A stretch of 64,000 bases of DNA from Parvularcula maris. GTDB lineage: Bacteria > Pseudomonadota > Alphaproteobacteria > Caulobacterales > Parvularculaceae. Where the stretch lies: contig NZ_JANIBC010000005.1 in assembly GCF_024505085.1 (NCBI RefSeq), positions 62,001-126,000 of the forward strand, written 5' to 3'. The position numbers were made by a program, and so were the translations under genes. Shown here piece by piece: positions 38,608-45,828 of this stretch. Within the stretch, counting starts at the first letter, position 1; every line of letters starts with the position of its first letter. Under the pieces are notes generated by a model that was not told where the DNA came from, did not search any database, and saw nothing but the letters and a program-made list of their open reading frames with translations.

Positions 38608-39698
38608 CAGGCCTGCCGCGCCAGCTTGGTCAGCTCCCGCAGGGCGGCCCGCGCTTCGTCGGCATCGGGGCCGTCCTGCATGGCAGCGAGCTTGCGCGCC
38701 ACCCGTCCGAGCACCCCGTCGCCCAAAAGCTCCTCAACATTCTCCGCATCGGCGGTTACCGATAGTTCTTTCGTCCGCAAGTCCAGATGGAAAAGCCGGT
38801 CTTGGGCCTCGTTCAAAGCCTCATCGACTGCCGAGCGGGCCGCGATCTCCGTGCTGCCCGTGAGGGTGAGGCGCATCAGCGTTTCGTCCAGACGTTGGCC
38901 CGAGGGAAAGAGCCGATCCATCAGTTCGTCAGGTTTCTCGCCAGGGGACAGCCTCTCCTGCTGCGCCGACCAGGTGTAGCGGCTGATCCGGTGACTCACC
39001 GGGTTGTCGGCATCGGCGAGGTCCACGATCAGCGCGTTGCCCTGATCGGTGGTGCGGAAGTCGTCGGCCTCCGGCGTACCCGCGTAGAAGGCCCGCGGCC
39101 CCGCCTGCTTGGTCGCGTGCCAGTCGCCGAGCGCCAGATAGGCGAGCCCTGCCTTCTCGGCCCGTTCGGCGTCGATCACCCCGGCATCGTCACCGCTACC
39201 GAAGGCCTGCACCCCGCCATGGGCGATGCCGATGACGGCACCCTCGAAGGCCCGCCCCTCGAAGCCTTCGGTCAGGTCGCGGCCCGCCCGCCTGCCCTTG
39301 AGCGGCGCCGAAAGCAGCGTCACCCCTTGCGCGAGCTCCCGCGGCTGGCCGTCGAGCAGCAGCTCCACATTGGGCGGTAGGCCGATACGCTGCAGCCGCT
39401 GCCAAAGCCCCTCGTCGCGGTAGTGGTCGTGGTTGCCGGGTAGCAGCCACCAGCGCACGCCCTTCTGCTCACCCAGCCGGTCCAGCGTCCTGCGCAGCAG
39501 TGCATCCGAGGGTTCGAGCTGGTCCCAGACATCCCCCGCCACCAACACATCTGCCGCGCCCTCACGCCGCGCGAGGTCCGCCAACTTGGGGATGATCTCC
39601 AGCCTAGCACCTTGTAGCTGCGCGGCCCTTTCGGGTCCGAAACCGGCGAAGGGCTTGCCGAGCTGCCAGTCGGCGGTATGCAGGAAACGGTAGGCCAT
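38607..39698 (-). CDS. SbcD/YhaO-like DNA repair exonuclease (Mre11 type)
   Basis: 363 residues from ATG 39698. The calcineurin-like phosphoesterase motifs are FLHTADWQLGKPF, VAGDVWDQ, LLPGNHDHY, IGIAHGGV and ALGDWHATKQ. In motif I the usual D-x-H reads D-W-Q, a substitution at a metal ligand position. The C-terminal region is a likely capping/ATPase-docking domain. It is the nuclease partner of the following SbcC-like ATPase. Its start overlaps the repA stop by TGATG, tying its translation to that of the replication initiator. Confidence 0.88.
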   Translation of the reverse strand: MAYRFLHTADWQLGKPFAGFGPERAAQLQGARLEIIPKLADLARREGAADVLVAGDVWDQLEPSDALLRRTLDRLGEQKGVRWWLLPGNHDHYRDEGLWQRLQRIGLPPNVELLLDGQPRELAQGVTLLSAPLKGRRAGRDLTEGFEGRAFEGAVIGIAHGGVQAFGSGDDAGVIDAERAEKAGLAYLALGDWHATKQAGPRAFYAGTPEADDFRTTDQGNALIVDLADADNPVSHRISRYTWSAQQERLSPGEKPDELMDRLFPSGQRLDETLMRLTLTGSTEIAARSAVDEALNEAQDRLFHLDLRTKELSVTADAENVEELLGDGVLGRVARKLAAMQDGPDADEARAALRELTKLARQA

Positions 39699-40825
39699 CA
39701 ATTGGGTAGCGGGTGCCTCTTGGCATAGGTGCTGAAGAAGGCAAGGAAGGCCGCGTCAGGCCGCTTGGGCGGCTCCTTGGTCAGCGCCCAGCGCTTCCAC
39801 TCCTCCAGCACGGCATATTTATCGTAGCCGGGGAAAAGGCGGCTCGCCTGCTCGATGGCGTAGGGGCTGACCTCCAGGTCGCTGGCCCGGCAGGGCTCGC
39901 TGGCGATCTGGGGCACGTCGCCTTCGAAGCTTCCCGGTGCCTCGATCTCTACCTGTTGGCGGCGGGGGCGGCCCTTGGGTTTGAACACCACCATGGGGTT
40001 GCGCTTGCCGGGAGTGACGCTGAAGCCGCCGGACTGGATCAGGCGCGCGCCGTCCGAGTGGGGGTCGTCCACCACGAGGAGATCGTATTCAGGGATGGGC
40101 TGGCGGGCCTGCACCTCCTTCAGCGCAGCCTTGAACTTCGCCGTCCGGTCCTCCGAGCCGACTTTGCGCTGCAGCTTCTCGAGGCCGATGTGGAAGAAGC
40201 GCTGCTGGCCGCAATGGACGCGGGCGATCTCGTAGAGGCGGCGCTCGATGGGTGAGAGCTGGAAGTAGCTGACGTCATAGGTGAGGATCTTCTGGTCCTT
40301 GATCAGCGCCCGGTAGAGCCAGTCGCAGAGCCGCACCTTCACCCGGTTCAGGCGCTTCGTGCCGTCGGCGGTCTTCGTGTAGCTCATCTTGGCTTCCGAG
40401 ACCCAGGAGAAGAAGCCGTCCTCGCCCTCGCCGCCGGCCTCGATATTGGTCTTGATCTGCGTGCCCTGCAGCCGCTCCAGCGCGCCGTTGATGCGCTGGT
40501 AGGAGCGGGCCGAACGGTTGCCGCCGATCACACGGAGGAAGTCATGGGCGGTGAAGCTGTACTCCTGGCTCGGCGTCTCCATGCGCTTCATCTGGCTGAC
40601 CAGCAGCGAGGCGATGTAGAGCAGGATCTCCTTGTCGTAGATCGTCGCCACCCCGGTCTGGCTGGGCCGTACCTCGATCGAGACATAGTCGTCCGAATAG
40701 GTGATCGGCTGCATACGCCGCCCCTTGGACAAGGCGAAGAAGGGGAAGGCCATGACTGAGCGCTCCCCCTTCACCTTGCCGTGAAGGGGGCTGTCGAGGT
40801 TGGTAAGGGCCATCTGCTCAGCCAT
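39698..40825 (-). CDS. repA: Plasmid replication initiator RepA (RPA family)
   Basis: 375 residues. It has the RepA/RPA initiator signatures: MAFPFFALSKGRRMQPITY, then IYDKEILLYIASLL, YSFTAHDFLRVIGGNRS and ERRLYEIARVHCGQQ. These tandem winged-helix regions bind iterons and open the origin. It is divergent from parA, with the iteron region between them. The start at ATG 40825 follows a GAGAGAG ribosome site. It heads a coupled repA-sbcD-sbcC unit. A plasmid-type initiator beside core chromosomal genes indicates a chromid or an integrated plasmid. Confidence 0.93.
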   Translation of the reverse strand: MAEQMALTNLDSPLHGKVKGERSVMAFPFFALSKGRRMQPITYSDDYVSIEVRPSQTGVATIYDKEILLYIASLLVSQMKRMETPSQEYSFTAHDFLRVIGGNRSARSYQRINGALERLQGTQIKTNIEAGGEGEDGFFSWVSEAKMSYTKTADGTKRLNRVKVRLCDWLYRALIKDQKILTYDVSYFQLSPIERRLYEIARVHCGQQRFFHIGLEKLQRKVGSEDRTAKFKAALKEVQARQPIPEYDLLVVDDPHSDGARLIQSGGFSVTPGKRNPMVVFKPKGRPRRQQVEIEAPGSFEGDVPQIASEPCRASDLEVSPYAIEQASRLFPGYDKYAVLEEWKRWALTKEPPKRPDAAFLAFFSTYAKRHPLPN

Positions 40826-40896
40826 GGGGTCTCTCTCTCGCCTTCGCCGTGACCGCTTATCGGAACGCGCGCCGCAGAAGAGTCCACGATTCGCTT

Positions 40897-41053
40897 TCGT
40901 GTCTTCGGGGATTCTTCCCCAAAAGCACGAGCATGGGGGGTGAGGAGCCTCTGGAATTCCGGGTTAGGCTAGGGAATCCTACGCTTTGAAAGACGGGTGG
41001 TGAAGAGTCGTGCTTTCGAGGACAAACGGCCTGTTTCGTCCCTGAAGGCACGA
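40897..41053. repeat. Left iteron cluster (four copies)
   Basis: TCGTGTCTTCGGGG (40897-40910), CCCCAAAAGCACGA (40917-40930, inverted), TCGTGCTTTCGAGG (41008-41021), CCCTGAAGGCACGA (41040-41053, inverted). The first two are inverted with centres 20 bases apart. Confidence 0.78.
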
Positions 41054-41226
41054 AGCTAAGCTTGATGACGGCGGAATCACTCGGATCGATTCTCAGCCGC
41101 GCTGCAGATTTCGAATCAACTCTCCAAAAACTCCAGCAAATCTCAGATTAGATTCCAATTAGGAAGGTTACTAGGTTAGCAGTAGGTGAGTGCATTGGAT
41201 TCCCTAGGAGATTTCACGGACCTTTG

Positions 41227-41339
41227 CCCCGAAAACACGAAACCGGGTCCTCGAAAGAACGATTGGGGCGTCCGTGAAGACACGACCCTGAGGCCGCGAT
41301 TGCACGAGGGGTGATCTGAGGACATCCCCCAAAGCACGA
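41227..41339. repeat. Right iteron cluster (three copies, same orientation)
   Basis: CCCCGAAAACACGA (41227-41240), CCGTGAAGACACGA (41272-41285), CCCCCAAAGCACGA (41326-41339), all read as the minus-strand iteron. Confidence 0.75.
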
Positions 41340-41425
41340 GGAGACTCCGCGCCGCGAATCGCGCTTCTTGCATGCGCTGCGGTTTTCGTTCTTTAGTCGG
41401 CGAAACTGCGGCGGGAGGAGTATTC

Positions 41426-42613
41426 TTGGTCGAGCAAGCGAAATCAGCGGCAACGCTGGAAACCATCAGCGGCCTCGTGGAGACGGCTGACGGCATTATC
41501 GCCACCATGCGGGACATGGCGGAGGACCGGGTGGCCGATACCGGGCCGCGGCGCTATCGGCTGACCGAGGCGGCCCAGCTCGCGGGCCGCTCGGTGGATG
41601 CGGTGCGCCGCGCCGAGGCCGCGGGAGATCTGCCCCAGCCCACCCTGCGCAGCTCAGGCCAGCGCGCCGGCTACACCCTGCGCGAGGTGAACCTCATGCG
41701 CGATCATTTCGGCACCAGGCCCTACCGCGCCCCCGAAGACCCGCCCCTCATTCTCGCCGTGCAGAACTTCAAGGGCGGCGTCGGCAAGAGCACCATTGCC
41801 GCCCACGCGGCCCAGTACTTCGCCGAGCGCGGCTACCGCGTGCTCATCATCGACACGGACAGCCAGGCTTCAACTACGACGTTGTTCGGCTTCAACCCCG
41901 ATGTCGACATCGAGACCGATACGACGCTCCTGCCCTATCTCATCGCCGACCGCTCGGACGGGATCGGCTATGCGGTGAGGCCGACGAGCTGGGACGGGCT
42001 CGACCTCGTGCCCGCCAATCTTGGTCTCTACTCGGCGGAGTATATTCTCAGCCAGCAGGTAAAAGGCGACGTCTCGCGGTTGTCGCGGCTGAAGGCCGGT
42101 CTCGACGAGGCAGCGGCGAGCTACGACATCCTCATCATCGACCCGCCGCCTGCCCTCGGCATGATCTCGCTATCGGTGCTTCAGGCGGCCAACGCCATCC
42201 TGATCCCCACCCCGCCAAGCTCTATCGACTTCGCTTCCACCGCCGCTTACCTCGCCATGCTGGAAGAGGTGGTCGAGGCGCTGAACAAGCAGACCGAGAG
42301 CCCTGTGGAGTTCAGCTTCGTATCTCTGCTCGCCACGAAGGTGGTAGAGCAGAAGGGAGCCCACGAGACCATGCGCGAGGTCATGGGCCGAGCCTTCTCC
42401 GGCTCCATCCTTCCCACTGCGCTCCTCGATTCGGCCGAGTTCGATACGGCATCGGTCGAGATGCGCACCGTGTTCGAGGCTACTGGCGGTCAGTCGCGGA
42501 CGGCTCGCCGCTGCCGCAACAATCTTCTCGCTGTCATGGGTGATCTGGAGATGAAAGTGCGCCAGACCTGGCCAAGCCACCGCGGCAAGCTACGCGCCGA
42601 GGGAATCGCGTAG
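41426..42613 (+). CDS. parA: Plasmid partition ATPase ParA
   Basis: 395 residues. A TTG at 41426 is chosen because a very strong GGGAGGAG ribosome site lies five bases upstream; the ATG at 41372 has none. An N-terminal ~100-residue region contains a helix-turn-helix (RYRLTEAAQLAGRSVDAVRR), as in autoregulatory type Ia ParA. Then come the deviant Walker A FKGGVGKST, VLIIDTDSQASTT (A') and YDILIIDPPPALG (Walker B). It segregates the replicon with ParB bound at parS and probably represses its own operon. parB follows 59 bases downstream. Confidence 0.95.
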   Translation: MVEQAKSAATLETISGLVETADGIIATMRDMAEDRVADTGPRRYRLTEAAQLAGRSVDAVRRAEAAGDLPQPTLRSSGQRAGYTLREVNLMRDHFGTRPYRAPEDPPLILAVQNFKGGVGKSTIAAHAAQYFAERGYRVLIIDTDSQASTTTLFGFNPDVDIETDTTLLPYLIADRSDGIGYAVRPTSWDGLDLVPANLGLYSAEYILSQQVKGDVSRLSRLKAGLDEAAASYDILIIDPPPALGMISLSVLQAANAILIPTPPSSIDFASTAAYLAMLEEVVEALNKQTESPVEFSFVSLLATKVVEQKGAHETMREVMGRAFSGSILPTALLDSAEFDTASVEMRTVFEATGGQSRTARRCRNNLLAVMGDLEMKVRQTWPSHRGKLRAEGIA

Positions 42614-42653
42614 TGTGCACATGTGCACAGCCCGTTATCGTGCACATGTGCAC
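42614..42653. promoter_or_regulatory. parS: Two tandem palindromes between parA and parB (candidate parS)
   Basis: GTGCACATGTGCAC occurs twice as a perfect palindrome, at 42615-42628 (extended to TGTGCACATGTGCACA, 42614-42629) and 42640-42653, with centres 25 bases apart. Duplicated palindromes in a parA-parB gap are typical of a ParB centromere or an autoregulatory operator. Confidence 0.7.
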
Positions 42654-42672
42654 ACCCGTTTGAGGACTAACC

Positions 42673-43632
42673 ATGGCTAGAAAACGTGCCCGCATCTTGG
42701 CTGACGCTATCAGCTCGCGCTTGGAGGAGAAGAACGACGGTGATCAAGAACGCCGCGCCTACACTCCCGAACGGGAAAGCCTGATCGCCGAAGCTTCCGA
42801 TGGACGTCTCAAGAACGGCAAGATCAGGCTGGTGGACCCCTCTACTTGCCGCATGTGGGATGGCCACAACCGTCTCTACGACCTGATGACGCCCGACAGC
42901 GTCGGCGACCTTATAAAGTCGATCAAAGCATCAGGACGCCAGGAAATGCCCGCCATTGTGCGCCCTCTGACTGGTGAGAAGCACCAGTACGAGGTCATCT
43001 GCGGCGCCAGGCGACATTTCGCCGTCAGCCATCTACGCGAGAAAGAGCACCGCCAGGACATCCTCTATTTGGTCGATATTCGCGAGATCTCCGACGAGGA
43101 GGCGTTCCGCCTCTCCGACCTTGAGAACCGTGAGCGGGAGGATATCTCTGATTTCGAGCGCAGCCGGGACTACGGGCGGGCGCTGGAAGCCTATTACGAG
43201 GGCAACCGCTCCCTCATGGCCGAGCGGATCGGCGTGGACCGCACCTGGCTTAGCCGGTACCTGCGCATCGGCGAGCTGCCCCAGGAGGTGATTCGTGCCT
43301 ATGGGGACGTCCGCGAGATCGGCATCCGCCACGCTGCTGAACTGTCTTCGATCCTAGGCTCGGACAGCGAACCAGCGCTGCTGATGGAGGCGAAAAAGAT
43401 CGCTGCCGAGCTGGGAGGGGGCGAGAAGCTTACCGCGTCGCAGACGCTCAAACGCTTAAAACATGCGGCCATACCGCAGCCATCCCGCGAGATTGAGTCG
43501 GTGTTCGACCCGGAGGGCCGGGTTCTGGCCACCATTGAGCGCCGCAGCCGCAGCCACGTGCTGACCATTCCCAAGGCGAGGCTCGCGAACAAAGACGACG
43601 TGCTGAAGGCGATCGAAAAACTGCTCAGCTAG
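42673..43632 (+). CDS. parB: Centromere-binding protein ParB
   Basis: 319 residues. The ParB/Spo0J N-terminal domain includes GDLIKSIKASGRQEMPAI and the arginine-patch motif CGARRHFAVSHL, which binds CTP in the family. The helix-turn-helix follows (NRSLMAERIGVDRTWLSRYL). The C-terminal part ends in a short dimerisation-like helix. With ParA and the palindromes just upstream it completes a ParABS system. Its end overlaps the converging helix-turn-helix gene by eight bases. Confidence 0.94.
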   Translation: MARKRARILADAISSRLEEKNDGDQERRAYTPERESLIAEASDGRLKNGKIRLVDPSTCRMWDGHNRLYDLMTPDSVGDLIKSIKASGRQEMPAIVRPLTGEKHQYEVICGARRHFAVSHLREKEHRQDILYLVDIREISDEEAFRLSDLENREREDISDFERSRDYGRALEAYYEGNRSLMAERIGVDRTWLSRYLRIGELPQEVIRAYGDVREIGIRHAAELSSILGSDSEPALLMEAKKIAAELGGGEKLTASQTLKRLKHAAIPQPSREIESVFDPEGRVLATIERRSRSHVLTIPKARLANKDDVLKAIEKLLS

Positions 43633-44533
43633 TGCCCTCTCGGCGGATATTCCGGTCCAGCGCCGCATAGGCCTGCTCCAGCACCCGGTCGAGGGAAGCC
43701 GTATCGACCGTAGGGCGGATCTGAGCAGTGGTGGCCGTCGTGCTTTCACGGACCGACGGTGCGCCTAGGTTCGTCGCCAGATAGACAAGCCAGCGCTGGC
43801 GTTGAGCCATCTGCTGAACCACCCCTGCCTCTTCCAAACGGCGCAAAAGCCTTGCGGCGGCCTGCCGCGTAATCTTCAACGTCTCCGCCACGAAGCGGGG
43901 ACTGAGGCTGTAGGTCGTCCCCAATAGCACGAGAACGTCGCCGAGACGGCTATCGCCGCGCGCATCGGGAAGCGCTGCCTGCCACCGAGCGAAGTCCCAC
44001 TCCAGCTGCAGCAGCCTATCGTAGCTCCTCTCGGCAGCGTCCTTCAGGCCTTCCAGTATGACGATGCTCCACGCCTCTTCCTCCGGCGACGGCATGGCGG
44101 CAGCGCAGCAGGGCAGGGGGATGCAGGTGGATCGCGCCAGTCGCAGCGGGGCTTCGAGGGCTAAGTCACCGGGAGGCATTCCCTCCCGTGAAAGCCTGAA
44201 CAGCTCGTTCGTGATTTCGGGGACGCTTGCCAGCGGCCTGTCGGTCACGCGGACAGACCAGAGCCGTCTGGCTCTAGCCCAGAAGCGCCGGGCGGCGTTC
44301 TCTTCGAGGCTCGGACGAGCCCCCGGAAGACCTGCCGCCAGCGCCATCAGTTCCCAAGGTTCGATCGGTGCCGCGCCGCGGCTGAACAGGTGGGCCACGG
44401 TTATCCCCGTTTCATGGCTGATCCATAAGGGGTAGAGGGGCGAGCGCTCGGCGGCCGATGAGAGGCGGCCTAGAGCCAGGGAGGCCTCCGCAACCAGCCC
44501 CGCAGGTGCTTGTTCTGAACCGCTTTCCATCAT
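43625..44533 (-). CDS. Plasmid-associated helix-turn-helix protein (DUF1612/RHE_PE00001-like)
   Basis: 302 residues from ATG 44533 (paired ATGATG). The N-terminal region (SLALGRLSSAAERSPLYPLW) and the C-terminal winged helix (SPRFVAETLKITRQAAARL, LRRLEEAGVVQQ) have the layout of proteins found beside replication genes on rhizobial plasmids. It has no sensor motif. Probably a DNA-binding regulator or replicon-associated factor; the family match is by eye and tentative. It is divergent from serC and convergent with parB. Confidence 0.6.
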   Translation of the reverse strand: MMESGSEQAPAGLVAEASLALGRLSSAAERSPLYPLWISHETGITVAHLFSRGAAPIEPWELMALAAGLPGARPSLEENAARRFWARARRLWSVRVTDRPLASVPEITNELFRLSREGMPPGDLALEAPLRLARSTCIPLPCCAAAMPSPEEEAWSIVILEGLKDAAERSYDRLLQLEWDFARWQAALPDARGDSRLGDVLVLLGTTYSLSPRFVAETLKITRQAAARLLRRLEEAGVVQQMAQRQRWLVYLATNLGAPSVRESTTATTAQIRPTVDTASLDRVLEQAYAALDRNIRREGTS

Positions 44534-44569
44534 AACGGTTCCACTGATAGGCTGGGTCGCGACGGTTGC

Positions 44570-44652
44570 CAAGCTTCGAGGGCGCTGCAGATGCGCTGAT
44601 GCGGCCCGAACGGGCCTCTTGCACTGCAGCATGGAAGGTCCAAGAAAGGCCC
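44570..44652 (+). ncRNA. Candidate serC leader RNA
   Basis: The serC upstream region contains a compact hairpin GGCCCG-AA-CGGGCC (44603-44616) and a second potential pairing CTGCAG..CTGCAG. An alphaproteobacterial serC RNA motif is known upstream of this gene. The match here rests on position and hairpin only. Confidence 0.4.
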
Positions 44653-45804
44653 ATGGAGAAGCCGCACCTACGCCCCGATCAGCCTTCTTTCTCGTCCGGC
44701 CCGTGCCCCAAACGGCCCGGCTGGCGAGCCTCGCGCCTGGAGGGGCCGAGCCTTGGCCGCTCTCATCGTTCTTCTGTCGGCAAGGCTCGCCTCGCCCACG
44801 CCATCGAGCTGACTAGGCAGGTGCTGGAGGTGCCGGCGAGTCATTTGATCGGCATCGTGCCTGCCTCGGACACCGGCGCGGTGGAGCTGGCCATGTGGAA
44901 CCTGCTCGGCCCCCGACCCGTCACGGCGATCGCCTGGGAAAGCTTCGGCGCCGACTGGGTCAAGGACGCGACCGCCGAGCTGAAGCTGGACCCCACCGTG
45001 CTCGAAGCGCCCTACGGCGAGCTGCCGGACCTCAGCGAAGTGGATCAGGCGAGCGACATCCTCTTCACCTGGAACGGCACGACTTCGGGTGTTCGCGTGC
45101 CGAATGCCGACTGGATCAGTGAGGCCCGCGAGGGGCTGACGATCTGCGATGCGACCTCGGCGGCGTTCGCGCAGGAGCTCGACTGGGACAAGCTCGATGT
45201 TGTGACCTTCTCCTGGCAGAAGGTGCTGGGCGGGGAGGGGCAGCACGGCGTCCTCATCCTAGGCCCTCGCGCCATCGAGCGGATCGAAACGCACAAGCCC
45301 GCCTGGCCGATCCCCAAGATCTTCCGTATCAGGAAGGGCGGTAAGATCAACGAGGGCGTCTTCCGCGGCGAGACGATCAACACCCCCTCCATGCTCTGCG
45401 TCGAGGACTATATCGATGCGCTGGACTGGGGCAGAGGTCTCGGTGGGCTTCAGGCGCTCCAGGCACGCGCGGACCGCAATCTTCGTGTTTTGGCGGACTG
45501 GGTGGAAAGAACGGACTGGGCCGATTTCCTTGCGGCCGAGGACATCCGATCCAACACCTCCGTATGCCTCAAGATCACGGACCCGGCGGTGGCTAGCCTG
45601 TCCAAGGACGAGCAGTCCGCCTTCGTCAAGACGATGACCGGCGCCCTCGCCAAGGAGCACGCTGCCTACGACATCGCCGGCTACCGGGCCGCGCCGCCGG
45701 GGCTTCGCATCTGGTGCGGCGCCACGGTGGAGGCGCGCGACCTCGAGCTTCTCGTGCCCTGGCTCGACTGGGCCTTCGCCGAGGCCAAGGCCGAACTGAA
45801 CTAG
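44653..45804 (+). CDS. serC: Phosphoserine aminotransferase
   Basis: 383 residues from ATG 44653 (the upstream frame is not coding). The N-terminus PDQPSFSSGPCPKRPGW and the PLP-Lys at residue 190 in TFSWQKVLGGEGQHG match the long alphaproteobacterial SerC type. It converts 3-phosphohydroxypyruvate and glutamate to phosphoserine. It opens a serC-serA-serB operon, with 24 bases to serA. Confidence 0.96.
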   Translation: MEKPHLRPDQPSFSSGPCPKRPGWRASRLEGPSLGRSHRSSVGKARLAHAIELTRQVLEVPASHLIGIVPASDTGAVELAMWNLLGPRPVTAIAWESFGADWVKDATAELKLDPTVLEAPYGELPDLSEVDQASDILFTWNGTTSGVRVPNADWISEAREGLTICDATSAAFAQELDWDKLDVVTFSWQKVLGGEGQHGVLILGPRAIERIETHKPAWPIPKIFRIRKGGKINEGVFRGETINTPSMLCVEDYIDALDWGRGLGGLQALQARADRNLRVLADWVERTDWADFLAAEDIRSNTSVCLKITDPAVASLSKDEQSAFVKTMTGALAKEHAAYDIAGYRAAPPGLRIWCGATVEARDLELLVPWLDWAFAEAKAELN

Positions 45805-45828
45805 ACAAGCATACTGACGGAAACTTCC

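Larger units (their letters stand above)
40826..41425. other. oriV: Candidate replication origin (iteron region with AT-rich core)
   Basis: A 600-base non-coding stretch between repA and parA. Seven degenerate 14-base iterons of consensus TCGTGYYTTCGGGG lie in both orientations: plus strand at 40897-40910 and 41008-41021; minus strand at 40917-40930, 41040-41053, 41227-41240, 41272-41285 and 41326-41339. The segment between the fourth and fifth (~41055-41225) is conspicuously AT-rich and is the likely DNA-unwinding element. No clear DnaA box was found. Confidence 0.8.

Noticed and set aside
40826-41425. DnaA boxes in the origin region
   Set aside because: No TTATCCACA-like 9-mer was recognised by eye; only weak partial matches.
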